Of a DNA stretch of 55,356 bases, positions 1-8,484 are shown piece by piece. A program made the position numbers and the translations under genes. Source of the stretch: an uncultured Clostridia bacterium (lineage in GTDB: Bacteria > Bacillota > Clostridia > Oscillospirales > Acutalibacteraceae); contig CAMMAZ010000006.1 of assembly GCA_946493765.1 (NCBI GenBank), positions 1 to 55,356 of the forward strand, given 5' to 3'. The stretch's first letter is position 1; each line of letters opens with the position of its first letter. The notes under the pieces are model-generated. The model saw only the letters and a list, made by a program, of their open reading frames with translations. It ran no database searches and had not been told where the DNA came from.

Positions 1-62
1 TTCTTGCTTGCGGTGAAGTTTTCTAATTCTGTAACACATCATTGACAAACCTACATTTTTTC

Positions 63-100
63 AAAAAAACAGGCCGGAATGATTTTTCCGACCTGTTTTT
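63..100 (-). terminator. Rho-independent terminator after the P-loop gene
   Basis: An inverted repeat with arms at 67-79 and 86-98 lies just past the stop of the minus-strand gene at 112-528 and runs into a T-tract in that direction. The remaining bases 1-62 show no gene I can support. Confidence 0.8.
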
Positions 101-111
101 GCTGTTGAAAA

Positions 112-528
112 TTAAAACTTTCCGGCATACCGGAACACTTTATCCGGCAAATCGCTTTCATCGCAGGACAAGGTGAAAGTAAAGCGGACGTTGGACTCCT
201 CGGCCAGCGCGGAAACCCGTTCAATAAAATCGGCGGCAATATCAAAATCTTTTCCGATGATCTTGAATGTCGCGTCGGCAAAAATATCCGTTACATCATA
301 GTTGCCGGCGCAAATTCCGGATAAAAAGCCATAGTAAGCATCAGCGCCGTTGATGCCGTATTCCTCGGTGTTTATCAGTCGCACGGAAGACGAAACATCA
401 AAACGCAAAATGTCGCCTTTTTCCACGCAAACAACATTTCCTTTTGAATTTTTCGCCGTTTCGTTCACACAGTCAATCAATTTTTTGGTTTTTCCCGAAC
501 CTCTGTTGCCGATAATCAAAGAAATCAT
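112..528 (-). CDS. Small P-loop NTP-binding protein of unknown function
   Basis: The 138-residue protein opens with a beta strand and a Walker A motif (GNRGSGKTK, residues 7-15), so it very probably binds ATP or GTP. I do not recognise the family and no second domain is visible; the rest looks like a small alpha/beta fold without signal peptide or membrane segment. The start ATG at 528 follows CAGGAG with a nine-base spacer. It lies 64 bp downstream of pgi on the same strand, with no convincing terminator between, so it may be read from the pgi transcript, and it has its own terminator at 63-100. At this size it lacks room for a full AAA+ or ABC ATPase. Confidence 0.75.
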   Translation of the reverse strand: MISLIIGNRGSGKTKKLIDCVNETAKNSKGNVVCVEKGDILRFDVSSSVRLINTEEYGINGADAYYGFLSGICAGNYDVTDIFADATFKIIGKDFDIAADFIERVSALAEESNVRFTFTLSCDESDLPDKVFRYAGKF

Positions 529-560
529 TGCTGGTCACTCCTGTTTTGTTTATTTTTAAC

Positions 561-578
561 CCGTTTGCATGCAAACGG
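561..578. other. Perfect 18-bp palindrome between pgi and the P-loop gene
   Basis: CCGTTTGCATGCAAACGG is self-complementary over all 18 bases. It sits 15 bp past the pgi stop. No T-run follows on the minus strand, so it is a poor intrinsic terminator and could instead be a protein-binding site or an mRNA-stabilising hairpin. Confidence 0.5.
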
Positions 579-592
579 AATTCGCACAATTT

Positions 593-1933
593 TTATTTTA
601 GCAAACGCGCCTGCAGCGCAGCCTGATCCGCTTCATAACCGGGTTTGCCCAAAAGCGCAAACATGTTTTTCTTATAGCTTTCAACACCCGGCTGGTTAAA
701 GGGATTTACCGCCAGCATATAGCCGGAGATCGCGCAGGCTTTTTCAAAGAAATAGATAAGATATCCCAGTTCAAATTCATCTGCCTGCGGCAATTCGATC
801 ACCAGATTCGGAACGCCGCCGTCGGTATGCGCCAAAACGGTGCCTTCAAACGCCTTTTCATTGACAAACGACATCGGTTTTCCTGCCAAGAAGTTCAGAC
901 CGTCGCCGTCGTTTTCTTCCTTTTCAATGACAATATCCTTCTCCGGTTTCTTGATCGTCACAACCGTTTCAAACAAAATCCGCCGGCCTTCCTGCACATA
1001 TTGTCCGAGCGAATGCAGATCGGTGGAGAAGATCGCGGATGACGGATACAAACCCTTGTTGTCTTTCCCTTCGCTCTCACCGTACAGCTGTTTGAACCAT
1101 TCGTTCATCATGGTAAAGCGCGGTTCATAGGACACCAGCATTTCGATTTCCTTGCCCTTGCGCATCAAAATCTGGCGGGTCGCCGCATACTGATAGCAGG
1201 CGTTGGCGTCCATATTGCATTCACTGTAATCCGCTCTGGCCTGTGCAGCGCCCTGCATCAGCGCGTCGATATCGCATCCCGCAACAGCAATCGGCAAAAG
1301 ACCCACCGCTGTCAAAACAGAGAAACGACCGCCCACATCATCCGGCACGACGAACGATTCATAGCCTTCCTTATCTGCCAGCTCTTTGAGCGTGCCTTTG
1401 GCTTTATCGGTGGTGCAATAGATCCGTTTGACCGCTTCTTCTTTTCCATACTTCTCTTCCAGCATTTTTCTGAAAATACGGAAAGCGATCGCCGGTTCGG
1501 TGGTGGTGCCGGATTTGGAAATCACGTTGACCGAAACATCTTTGCCCTCACAGATTTCCAGCAGCTCGGACAACGCGGTCGGGCTGATGCTGTTCCCGGC
1601 AAAATAAATGTCCGGCGTTTCTTTTTTCTTGTTGTTATAATAAGGGGATTTTAAAAACTCGATCGCGGCACGTGCGCCAAGATAGGAGCCGCCGATACCG
1701 ATCACGATCAAAATATCGGAATCCGAAATGATTTTCTGCGCACTTTTTTTGATTCTTGCAAACTCTTCTTTATCATAATCTACCGGCAGATCCATCCAGC
1801 CCAAAAAGTCGTTGCCCGGACCTTTTTTGCTGTGCAGCAGATCATGCGCTGCTTTGACCTGTGGTTCGATCGCTTTATATTCATTATCTGAAATAAACGA
1901 TGCGGCGAATTTTCTGTTGAATTGCAATGCCAT
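593..1933 (-). CDS. pgi: Glucose-6-phosphate isomerase
   Basis: Cytoplasmic glycolytic and gluconeogenic enzyme that interconverts glucose 6-phosphate and fructose 6-phosphate. The 446 residues match the usual Firmicute length of about 450. Family landmarks are in order: [12 protein letters not shown] at 78-89, the phosphate-binding [10 protein letters not shown] at 139-148, [11 protein letters not shown] near 200, the YGESEGK segment with the catalytic Glu near 290, and the C-terminal [16 protein letters not shown]-type signature. The start ATG at 1933 follows a GGAGG site. It is transcribed from its own promoter at 1978-2006, divergently from mtaB. Confidence 0.97.
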   Translation of the reverse strand: MALQFNRKFAASFISDNEYKAIEPQVKAAHDLLHSKKGPGNDFLGWMDLPVDYDKEEFARIKKSAQKIISDSDILIVIGIGGSYLGARAAIEFLKSPYYNNKKKETPDIYFAGNSISPTALSELLEICEGKDVSVNVISKSGTTTEPAIAFRIFRKMLEEKYGKEEAVKRIYCTTDKAKGTLKELADKEGYESFVVPDDVGGRFSVLTAVGLLPIAVAGCDIDALMQGAAQARADYSECNMDANACYQYAATRQILMRKGKEIEMLVSYEPRFTMMNEWFKQLYGESEGKDNKGLYPSSAIFSTDLHSLGQYVQEGRRILFETVVTIKKPEKDIVIEKEENDGDGLNFLAGKPMSFVNEKAFEGTVLAHTDGGVPNLVIELPQADEFELGYLIYFFEKACAISGYMLAVNPFNQPGVESYKKNMFALLGKPGYEADQAALQARLLK

Positions 1934-1977
1934 TTTGTTTTGCCTCCGTTAATTTGGTTTGAATTCTTTGTATTTCT

Positions 1978-2006
1978 ATCATACTATATCCTTCCTCCTT
2001 TTTCAA
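1978..2006 (-). promoter_or_regulatory. Sigma-A promoter of pgi
   Basis: On the minus strand TTGAAA (2001-2006) and TATGAT (1978-1983) are separated by 17 bp, upstream of the pgi ribosome binding site. Confidence 0.75.
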
Positions 2007-2056
2007 GCATAAAAACCAGATTTTCATATAAAATTCATCTTCCTGCGGAGAATTTG

Positions 2057-2085
2057 TTGAAAAAGAAGGGTAAACCGATTATAAT
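2057..2085 (+). promoter_or_regulatory. Sigma-A promoter of mtaB
   Basis: TTGAAA (2057-2062), a 17-bp spacer and a perfect TATAAT (2080-2085) lie 30 bp before the mtaB start. Confidence 0.85.
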
Positions 2086-2115
2086 AAAAAACAACGCAAA
2101 TATAAGGAGTCTTTT

Positions 2116-3405
2116 ATGCGAGCTGCTTTTTTCACCCTTGGCTGCAAGGTCAATCAATATGAAACGGAATGGATGCGCGAACTGCTGCAAAAAAACGGCT
2201 TTGAAATCGTTGAAGAAACCGACTGCCCGGATGTGTTTATCATCAACTCCTGCACGGTGACGGCTGAAAGCGACCGCAAGACACGGCAGATGGTCCGCAA
2301 ATACCGCCGGCTTTTGCCCAACGCCGTCATTGTGCTGACCGGCTGCATGCCGCAGGCGTTTCCGGAAGACGCAAAGCGTCTGGACGCCGCGGATATCGTG
2401 CTGGGCAATGCCAGCAACAATGAGCTTTTAGCGGCAATACAAGAATATTTGCTGACAAACCGGCGGGTCGTCCGGCTGCAGCAGCACACACCGGAATCTG
2501 TCGGCGCCACGATCGGCACCTTTTATCATCGTACCAAAGCGTTTTTAAAAATCGAAGACGGCTGCGACCGGTTCTGCTCTTATTGCATTATCCCCTATGC
2601 GAGAGGCCGGGTGCGTTCCAAACCGATGGAACAGATCAAACAAGAAGTGCAGGCGCTGGCAAATGCGGGTTACAAGGAAGTCGTTTTGATCGGCATCAAC
2701 CTGTCGGCCTATGGCAAAGAAACCGGGCTGACGCTGGCCGATGCTGTCGAATGCGCCGCCGGTATTCCCGGTATTGCGCGCGTGCGGCTGGGATCGATGG
2801 AACCGGATCAGTTCACCGACGATGTGATCTCCCGGCTGGCTGCGGTCGATAAGCTCTGCCCGCAGTTTCATCTGTCTTTGCAGTCGGGCTGCGACAAAAC
2901 GCTCAAAGCGATGAACCGGCATTATGACACACAGTTTTACCGCAATTTGATCGAAAAACTGCGCACACATTTTCAAAACGCCGCGATCACCACCGATGTG
3001 ATGGTCGGATTTGCCGGTGAATCGGATGCGGATTTTGAACAGTCCCGGCAGTTTGTCAAAGAGATCGGGTTTGCCAAAACGCATGTTTTTGCCTATTCCC
3101 GCCGGAAAGGTACTGTCGCTGATCGCATGGACGGACAGGTCGACGCCGCCGTGAAACGGCAGCGCAGCCACGCCATGCTGCAAACGGCACAAAATGCGCA
3201 AAATGCATTTTTGCAAACACAGCTCGGCGGCGTTTATCCCGTTTTGTTTGAAACCCGTTCAAAGGACGGTTACATTGAGGGCTACACGCCGAATTACACG
3301 TTGATCAAAGTGAAAATGAATCAGGAAATCGGCGGGCAGATCCTGCCTGTCCGGCTAACATCCATTGAAGGCGACGGATGTTTGGGTGAAATTATAACCG
3401 GCTAA
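2116..3405 (+). CDS. mtaB: tRNA t6A37 methylthiotransferase
   Basis: Radical-SAM methylthiotransferase that converts N6-threonylcarbamoyladenosine-37 of ANN-decoding tRNAs to its 2-methylthio form. The N-terminal MTTase domain has its three cluster cysteines (LGCKVNQYETE near residue 10, NSCTVT, TGCMPQ). The radical-SAM CX3CX2C motif is C150, C154 and C157 within CDRFCSYC. A C-terminal TRAM-like segment follows. At 429 residues it has the normal MtaB length, and the TLGCKVNQYET start distinguishes MtaB from MiaB and RimO. The ATG follows AAGGAG (2104-2109) at the correct spacing. It is a single-gene unit, and its stop codon lies inside the inverted repeat at 3394-3426. Confidence 0.95.
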   Translation: MRAAFFTLGCKVNQYETEWMRELLQKNGFEIVEETDCPDVFIINSCTVTAESDRKTRQMVRKYRRLLPNAVIVLTGCMPQAFPEDAKRLDAADIVLGNASNNELLAAIQEYLLTNRRVVRLQQHTPESVGATIGTFYHRTKAFLKIEDGCDRFCSYCIIPYARGRVRSKPMEQIKQEVQALANAGYKEVVLIGINLSAYGKETGLTLADAVECAAGIPGIARVRLGSMEPDQFTDDVISRLAAVDKLCPQFHLSLQSGCDKTLKAMNRHYDTQFYRNLIEKLRTHFQNAAITTDVMVGFAGESDADFEQSRQFVKEIGFAKTHVFAYSRRKGTVADRMDGQVDAAVKRQRSHAMLQTAQNAQNAFLQTQLGGVYPVLFETRSKDGYIEGYTPNYTLIKVKMNQEIGGQILPVRLTSIEGDGCLGEIITG

Positions 3406-3426
3406 GCTTTTCGCTTAGCCGGTTAT
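3394..3426. terminator. Bidirectional hairpin between mtaB and the GH10-like gene
   Basis: A perfect 14-bp stem (3394-3407 and 3413-3426) with a 5-base loop separates two convergent genes. The mtaB TAA (3403-3405) is inside the left arm. T-runs on either side are weak, so termination efficiency is uncertain. Confidence 0.6.
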
Positions 3427-3428
3427 CA

Positions 3429-4637
3429 TTATTCGGTATAAAGTTCTTTTAAGTGTTTTGCCTCCGCTTTTTGGTTGTCGTTTCCAGACAGGCTCGAATA
3501 GGAAAACACGATGCAGCCCCCGCATTCTTCCACCGTTCTTGCAAACTCCACCTGCCGCTTGATCACATCGGTGTGCTCGATCCATTCTTCGGCACCGGCT
3601 CCCCCGTTTTCCACACTTTCCCCGCTTCGATAAAGGCCTAGCCCCAAATATAAGTCAATATTTCCATCTGCCAGTGCCGCCCAGGTTCTCGCACAATCTT
3701 CAAATTGCAATGATTCTCCCTCATCCGATTTTTTAGTATATTCAAATCCATAGTAAATCTGCGGCGCGATATAATCGACAAAGCCGCTGCCCGCACACCA
3801 TTTCTCCACATCGGCATACAATGTGTTTTTATTATATCCCACTTTTGCCTGCGGACTGATGCCAAAAATGCAGTTTTGGTTTTCCGCCTTGACCGCCGCA
3901 TAAATGCCGGATACCAATTGGTCAATGCAGGTTCGTCTGAAATCCGAAAGCGACAATGGGTTTTGTGTTGTCTTGCAATAGGCTTCATATTCCGTGCTGT
4001 CAAAATCCGCAGCGGTCGTGGGATAAAAATAATCGTCCATATGAATACCGTCGACCGCGTAATTGGCAACGATCTCGCGCACGCCGTCAATAATCAACTT
4101 TTGGACATCAAAAACCGTCGGATTGTAATATAACGCACCGCCGCTTTCCCGTACCCATGTGTCATTATCCGGGTTTTCATCCGTCAGGTATTGTTTTGCG
4201 GGATTATCCGAAGAAAGTTTATCCAGATCGGTATCCGATGCGATACGTAGCGGATTGATCCATGCATGAAAGGAAAGCTGCTGTTCATGCGCCGCTTGCA
4301 GCAGAATTGGGAGCGGATCATAGCCGGGATCTTTCCCCTGCGTGCCGGTCAAAAAGGAAGACCAGGGAAAAATTTCCGAACGGTAAAAGGCGTCGGCAAA
4401 CGGACGCACATGCACAAAAACAGTGTTGAATCCATAGGAACGGATATCTGCAAACAAGGTGTTGGCATAATTTTTAAAACGCTCTTCATCCGAAAACTGC
4501 AGATCATAACAGCTGATCCAAATGCCGCGCATTTCTGTTTTTTGATCTGTCCCCGTTTCTTTATCCGTTCCATCATGCAGCGTGCAGCCGCAAAGCATGA
4601 CCGCAATTGCGGTCAACAGCACCAAAAAGCGTTTCAT
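3429..4637 (-). CDS. GH10-like (DUF187/GHL10) family lipoprotein
   Basis: Predicted surface lipoprotein glycosidase of the YddW-like family. The N-terminus is a lipoprotein signal: a hydrophobic stretch followed by lipobox L15-C16-G17-C18, with Cys18 to be lipidated. The 402-residue protein then shows family hallmarks: GIWISCYDLQF, FNTVFVHVRPFADA, FHAWINPLRI, DGIHMDDYFYP and GISPQAK, all typical of a TIM-barrel glycosidase. The substrate is unknown; relatives have been linked to cell-wall or exopolysaccharide processing. It has no other enzyme gene beside it and is one base from the upstream TIGR04086 gene, so the two are likely co-transcribed. Confidence is high for family, low for substrate. 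Confidence 0.88.
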   Translation of the reverse strand: MKRFLVLLTAIAVMLCGCTLHDGTDKETGTDQKTEMRGIWISCYDLQFSDEERFKNYANTLFADIRSYGFNTVFVHVRPFADAFYRSEIFPWSSFLTGTQGKDPGYDPLPILLQAAHEQQLSFHAWINPLRIASDTDLDKLSSDNPAKQYLTDENPDNDTWVRESGGALYYNPTVFDVQKLIIDGVREIVANYAVDGIHMDDYFYPTTAADFDSTEYEAYCKTTQNPLSLSDFRRTCIDQLVSGIYAAVKAENQNCIFGISPQAKVGYNKNTLYADVEKWCAGSGFVDYIAPQIYYGFEYTKKSDEGESLQFEDCARTWAALADGNIDLYLGLGLYRSGESVENGGAGAEEWIEHTDVIKRQVEFARTVEECGGCIVFSYSSLSGNDNQKAEAKHLKELYTE

Positions 4638-4638
4638 T

Positions 4639-5049
4639 TTAAATGAGTTTTCGTTTGTTGCCGGTGTTCACGCCAATGATACCGCCCACGCAGGACAACA
4701 GCACGCAAAGCCCCAATTTGATCAGCGACTGATAGGTCAATCCCGTGAAGTTGACGATCGTTGAAATGATCGTAACGATCAAAAACAGCGCACATCCCAA
4801 AATCGCGCCCATCAAAACGCCTTTCTTTTTGAAAATTTTCGACGCGACGATTCCTCCGGCCAGTGCGCCCAGCGACAGCGCCGTCATCGACAGAATCGTA
4901 ATGAAAAAGGGGGACGCGTCATATTTGGTCAAAATGACCGCAAACAAGAGTAAAAGCAGCATGGTCACCCCAAGCGAAACGATCAGCCCGATCACAACCG
5001 GCTTGACCAGCGCAGCGCCGTTATTCCTGTCTACCGATTTTTCAGACAT
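4639..5049 (-). CDS. TIGR04086 family four-helix membrane protein
   Basis: A 136-residue integral membrane protein with about four hydrophobic segments and Gly-rich helix ends (GALAGGIVASKIF, SCVGGIIGVNTGN), matching TIGR04086 proteins that sit next to yajC in Clostridia. Function is not known. I place the start at the ATG ending at 5049 because GGGAG lies nine bases upstream; a TTG two codons earlier has no suitable site. That Shine-Dalgarno sequence is within the 3' arm of the hairpin at 5051-5100, so translation after read-through from yajC may be dampened. Another gene starts one base downstream. Confidence 0.8.
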   Translation of the reverse strand: MSEKSVDRNNGAALVKPVVIGLIVSLGVTMLLLLLFAVILTKYDASPFFITILSMTALSLGALAGGIVASKIFKKKGVLMGAILGCALFLIVTIISTIVNFTGLTYQSLIKLGLCVLLSCVGGIIGVNTGNKRKLI

Positions 5050-5050
5050 A

Positions 5051-5100
5051 AACAATCACTCCCGCACTTTGATAATCCAAAATATGCGGGAGCGATTGTT
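5051..5100 (-). terminator. Terminator or attenuator hairpin after yajC
   Basis: Arms at 5051-5066 and 5085-5100 form a 16-position stem with one mismatch. On the minus strand it follows yajC and is followed by a short T-run. Its 3' arm contains the GGGAG site of the TIGR04086 gene. Confidence 0.65.
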
Positions 5101-5107
5101 TTCAGAA

Positions 5108-5464
5108 CTATTTCTCTTCTGCTTTTTTTGTTTTTTCCGGCTTTTCTTTCTTTTCCTTTTTCACTCTGGCCGGTTTTGTCACCTCTTTGGGTTCGGTTTC
5201 ATGCGCCGTGAAATTCTGCTGCATTGCCCATTTTGCCACACGCAGCTTTGCACGATCCGGACCGCATTCGATGATAAACGAGTCTTCCTTTAATGCAACC
5301 ACTCTGCCATAGAAGCCGCCGATGGTCAAAATTTCATCGCCGATCTGCACCTTGTTGCGCATCTCTTCCTCTTTTTTCTGTTTTTTCCGTTGCGGACGGA
5401 TCATGATGAAATACATCAACGCCACAATGGCGACCAGATAGATGATCATTACATAACCTTGCAT
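5108..5464 (-). CDS. yajC: Preprotein translocase accessory subunit YajC
   Basis: YajC is the small single-span partner of SecDF at the Sec translocon. The 118-residue protein has the expected N-terminal helix (IIYLVAIVALMYFIMIRPQ), the basic QRKKQKKEEE stretch after it, and the compact domain with GDEILTIGGFYGRVV. The tail is a Lys/Glu-rich low-complexity segment from about residue 95, longer than the minimal family member. It is preceded by a clear promoter at 5500-5528. The AGGAG is 13 bases from the first ATG, so initiation could be slightly different from the coordinate given. secDF is not in the window. Confidence 0.92.
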   Translation of the reverse strand: MQGYVMIIYLVAIVALMYFIMIRPQRKKQKKEEEMRNKVQIGDEILTIGGFYGRVVALKEDSFIIECGPDRAKLRVAKWAMQQNFTAHETEPKEVTKPARVKKEKKEKPEKTKKAEEK

Positions 5465-5499
5465 ATGTTTTCTTACACTCCTAAATACATGATATGGGT

Positions 5500-5528
5500 A
5501 TTATAGTATACAAAATTTGAAATTGCAA
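5500..5528 (-). promoter_or_regulatory. Sigma-A promoter of yajC
   Basis: Minus-strand TTGCAA (5523-5528), 17-bp spacer and TATAAT (5500-5505). Confidence 0.75.
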
Positions 5529-5544
5529 GAAGAATCTATAAAAT

Positions 5545-6543
5545 TTACAATTCGGACACAGCTTGACACAACGACAACAATTCTTTAACATCCGCCGTTG
5601 CCAGACATTCGACCGTGTCGGCTGCGCCGTAATAAATTTTGACGGTGCCGTCCGCCTCCAGCAGCATGCCTCCGGGGAAAATCACGTTGGTGCGAAAGCC
5701 CTCTTTGACTTCATAGTCCGTTTCCGGCGCTAAAAGCGGGAGAGAATACTGTCCGATCACTTTGGAGGGGTCTTTTAAATCCAATAACAAAATGCCGGCG
5801 GAATATCGTTTTTGCCAAACGTCTTCCCACCCGTTTTTCCCTCTGGATGCATCCCGGTCAACGGCGTGGAAAATAGTCAGCCAACCCTTGTCGGTTTTGA
5901 CCGGCGGTGCGCCAGGGCCGATTTTATCATCAGCAAAGCCAACAGATTCCAAACCGAGCACCAATTCGGTTTCTCCCCAATAGATAAGATCGGGCGATTT
6001 GGAAATCCACATATCAAACCGGTCGCCGCCGCGGCTGTAGACCGGCATGGGACGTTCTAACCGGACGTATTTCCCGTCTATTTTTTCAGGGAATAAAACC
6101 ATGTTCCGGTTGTCCGGTGCACTTAAAGACAGAATATCGATGCCGGACAGGTCGTCTTTCACCCGCCCGATACCGCCGCGCACACCATGCATGGTATCCA
6201 TGGCAAAACAGATATATAAAACATCTTCGATCACCGTCAGCCGCGGATCATAAATCCGTTTGATTTCGCCTGTTTTGACCTGATCCTGTGATAAAAACGG
6301 TTCTGGAGCCACATCCCAATGCACGCCGTCGGCGCTGCGCGCAAGTCCCAGCGACGTTCCCTCAAATCGGCTGCCGCTGATATAGCCGAAATCATTGCGG
6401 AAGATCATAAGATATTCGCCGCGGTATTTTGCAACGCCAGCGTTGAAAATCAGATCCGCCGGATAAGGCATGTCCTTTGCGGACAATACCGGATTGTTTA
6501 CATACCGATGCACTACGTCCGCGCTTTTTAATATTTTTTCCAT
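5545..6543 (-). CDS. GH130 family beta-mannoside phosphorylase or hydrolase
   Basis: A 332-residue five-bladed beta-propeller enzyme of glycoside hydrolase family 130. Segments such as NPVLSAKDMPYPADLIFNAG, KYRGEYLMIFRND, RIYDPRLT and GPGAPPVKTDKGWLTIFHAVD follow the family order. GH130 enzymes mostly phosphorolyse beta-1,4-mannosyl-glucose or beta-mannooligosaccharides inside the cell. There is no signal peptide, which agrees with a cytoplasmic phosphorylase. The subgroup, and so the exact substrate, cannot be fixed from sequence alone. It is a single-gene unit with a near-perfect promoter at 6577-6605 and no transporter or epimerase beside it. Confidence 0.9.
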   Translation of the reverse strand: MEKILKSADVVHRYVNNPVLSAKDMPYPADLIFNAGVAKYRGEYLMIFRNDFGYISGSRFEGTSLGLARSADGVHWDVAPEPFLSQDQVKTGEIKRIYDPRLTVIEDVLYICFAMDTMHGVRGGIGRVKDDLSGIDILSLSAPDNRNMVLFPEKIDGKYVRLERPMPVYSRGGDRFDMWISKSPDLIYWGETELVLGLESVGFADDKIGPGAPPVKTDKGWLTIFHAVDRDASRGKNGWEDVWQKRYSAGILLLDLKDPSKVIGQYSLPLLAPETDYEVKEGFRTNVIFPGGMLLEADGTVKIYYGAADTVECLATADVKELLSLCQAVSEL

Positions 6544-6576
6544 CCTTTCGTCCCCTCTTTTTTCAGCTTTACTTGG

Positions 6577-6605
6577 ATTATATCTTGATTAACCTCTGTT
6601 GTCAA
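6577..6605 (-). promoter_or_regulatory. Consensus sigma-A promoter of the GH130 gene
   Basis: Minus-strand TTGACA (6600-6605), 17-bp spacer, TATAAT (6577-6582): both hexamers match consensus exactly. No obvious operator palindrome overlaps it. Confidence 0.9.
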
Positions 6606-6608
6606 GCC

Positions 6609-6644
6609 AAAAAGACATCCGGGGAAATTCCCGGATGTCTTTTT
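6609..6644 (-). terminator. Terminator after spoIVA
   Basis: A perfect 15-bp stem (6609-6623 and 6630-6644) with a six-base loop lies just past the spoIVA stop, with a T-run inside the 3' arm. Confidence 0.88.
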
Positions 6645-6652
6645 TATAAAAA

Positions 6653-8134
6653 TTATAAAATGATGCAAATCAAACCGCTGCATCCCTCGTTGATCAAGCG
6701 TTCGATCGTCTGCGACAGGCGCTGCCTTGCCTCTGCGGGCAGCTGGCTCAATTTGGCGTGCAGTCCCTCGTTGACCAGCTCGTTGAGCGATTTACCGAAA
6801 ATATTGGAATCCCAGATTTTGATCGGATCCTCTTCAAATTCGCTCATCAAGGATTTGACCAGGTCTTCCGACTGTTTCTCGCTGCCGACGATCGGGCTGA
6901 CCTCTGTGGTGATATCCGCGCGCATCAAATGGATAGACGGCGCCGAAGCGCGTAGGCGTACGCCATACCGGCCGCCCTGCCGGATGATCTCCGGTTCCTC
7001 CAGCCGCAGCTCTTCAATACTCGGCATCACGATGCCATAACCGGTTGATTCCACTTCGTCCAATGCGTCTTTCACACGATCATAAGCCTTTTTCGTTGCG
7101 GACAATTCTTTAATGCGTGTCATCAGTTCGCGGTCATTTTCGATTTTCAGTCCCGTTTCCTCTGACAAAATCTCATAGAAAATCGCGTTGGGAATGTCCA
7201 GCCGGATTTTGGCACTCCCCTTGCCAAGATCGATAAACTGCATGGTCGCGTTTTCGATTTTATCACAGCCGCATAGCCCGCCGAGAATAGAATTGCAATC
7301 CCGGATATGTTCAATATGTTCGCAGTTTTCCGCAACCGTTGCAAAAATCTGCCGGCGCAGCGTGTGATCGGGATTTAAGCCCGTGATCCATTTGGGAATG
7401 TCAAAAGAGATTTCACGGATCGGAAATTCAAACAAAACATTGGAAATAATCTCTTTGATGCCCTGCTCATCCAGTTCCAGGCAATTCACCGCCATGACCG
7501 GAACCTCATATTTGGCGGACAGCTTTTCAGTGAGCGCCTTAGATTCGGCGGACGACGGATCGGTGCAGTTTAAAAGCACAATGAACGGTTTATTGATCTC
7601 TTTGAGTTCGTTGACCACACGTTCTTCCGCTTCTTCATACTCGTCCCTGTCAATATCGCTGATGCTGCCGTCGGTCGTGATGACAAGACCAATCGTGGAA
7701 TGCTCGTTGATGACCTTTTTGGTACCGATCTCTGCCGCCATATTAAATGGGATCGGTTCTTCGTACCACGGCGTCATTACCATACGCGGCATATCGTTTT
7801 CAATATAGCCGATCGAACTCGGAATGATATAGCCCACGCAATCGATCAGACGGACGTTGAACTGCGCGTTGTCCGGCAGACTAATTTTGACCGCTTCCTC
7901 CGGAATAAATTTCGGTTCGGTCGTCATAATGGTTCGCCCGGCGGCCGACTGCGGCAATTCGTCGGTCGCGCGCTCCTTTATATAATCATCGGTAATATTC
8001 GGTATGACCAGCGTATCCATGAAACGTTTGATGAAGGTGGATTTTCCTGTTCGCACCGGCCCTACAACACCAATATAAATGTTGCCATCCGTCCGGTTTG
8101 CTATATCCTGGTAAATATTGTTGACCGTTTCCAT
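6653..8134 (-). CDS. spoIVA: Stage IV sporulation protein A, coat basement-layer ATPase
   Basis: SpoIVA polymerises with ATP hydrolysis on the forespore surface and forms the platform for coat assembly. The 493-residue protein shows the diagnostic N-terminus ending in IGVVGPVRTGKSTF, a Walker A with G25 to S32, the sensor-like region LIDCVGYI, and the conserved end GLICIIL that anchors the protein through SpoVM in Bacillus. I use the ATG at 8134 because GGAGG is seven bases upstream and it matches known SpoIVA starts; an upstream in-frame start adds six residues. A weak sigma-E-like -10 (CATAGGTA, 8175-8182) with ATA 16 bp upstream may drive it. Its presence shows that the organism sporulates. 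Confidence 0.97.
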   Translation of the reverse strand: METVNNIYQDIANRTDGNIYIGVVGPVRTGKSTFIKRFMDTLVIPNITDDYIKERATDELPQSAAGRTIMTTEPKFIPEEAVKISLPDNAQFNVRLIDCVGYIIPSSIGYIENDMPRMVMTPWYEEPIPFNMAAEIGTKKVINEHSTIGLVITTDGSISDIDRDEYEEAEERVVNELKEINKPFIVLLNCTDPSSAESKALTEKLSAKYEVPVMAVNCLELDEQGIKEIISNVLFEFPIREISFDIPKWITGLNPDHTLRRQIFATVAENCEHIEHIRDCNSILGGLCGCDKIENATMQFIDLGKGSAKIRLDIPNAIFYEILSEETGLKIENDRELMTRIKELSATKKAYDRVKDALDEVESTGYGIVMPSIEELRLEEPEIIRQGGRYGVRLRASAPSIHLMRADITTEVSPIVGSEKQSEDLVKSLMSEFEEDPIKIWDSNIFGKSLNELVNEGLHAKLSQLPAEARQRLSQTIERLINEGCSGLICIIL

Positions 8135-8319
8135 AAATATTCCTCCGCTCACACATTTTCAATTTACTTGTATATACCTATGTGTCTTTAGGAAAGTTTA
8201 TGACAAGCCGGGCCGATTTTTCCGTCAAAAATATCGGGTCGCCCTTTTGGTGAATCCGGTATTGATAGAAGAATTTGTCGATTTTTGCATATTTTTTTGA
8301 TTTGACCTCGAAAAAGGGG

Positions 8320-8347
8320 TTGAAAAACGGGGAAAAGTTGATATAAT
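8320..8347 (+). promoter_or_regulatory. Sigma-A promoter reading toward the LytTR/GHKL genes
   Basis: TTGAAA (8320-8325), 16-bp spacer, perfect TATAAT (8342-8347). Transcription would start near 8354, leaving a leader of about 275 nt before the response regulator at 8630. That leader is antisense to the candidate 14-residue peptide gene at 8462-8506. Confidence 0.75.
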
Positions 8348-8352
8348 TAACC

Positions 8353-8484
8353 ATGGAAAAAATGAAAAGGACAAGCAAAAGCAGCCGTCGACCACAAAGA
8401 AGCGGCACGGCTGTGTGGAAAAACAGCTTTGAAACGGCTGCATTTTGCATGATGGCAGGAATTAGCCCAGAAGCCATCTGCTGA
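8353..8484 (+). CDS. Possible short leader ORF, 40-43 residues (doubtful)
   Basis: An ORF starts at the ATG at 8353 (or at 8362) and ends at 8484. The product is basic at its N-terminus and ends in SPEAIC. The predicted transcription start lies at about the first ATG and no Shine-Dalgarno sequence precedes either ATG, so translation would be leaderless. The sequence lacks the hydrophobic helix and the Cys-to-Pro block of AgrD-type precursors, so I do not call it an autoinducer. It may be only untranslated leader. Confidence 0.2.
   Translation: MEKMKRTSKSSRRPQRSGTAVWKNSFETAAFCMMAGISPEAIC

Noticed and set aside
561-578. Palindrome as the pgi terminator
   Set aside because: There is no T-run after it on the minus strand, so I list it only as a palindrome.
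8353-8484. AgrD-type cyclic autoinducer precursor
   Set aside because: There is no hydrophobic amphipathic leader, no Cys-to-C-terminal macrocycle block followed by an acidic/Pro tail, and no agrB gene nearby.
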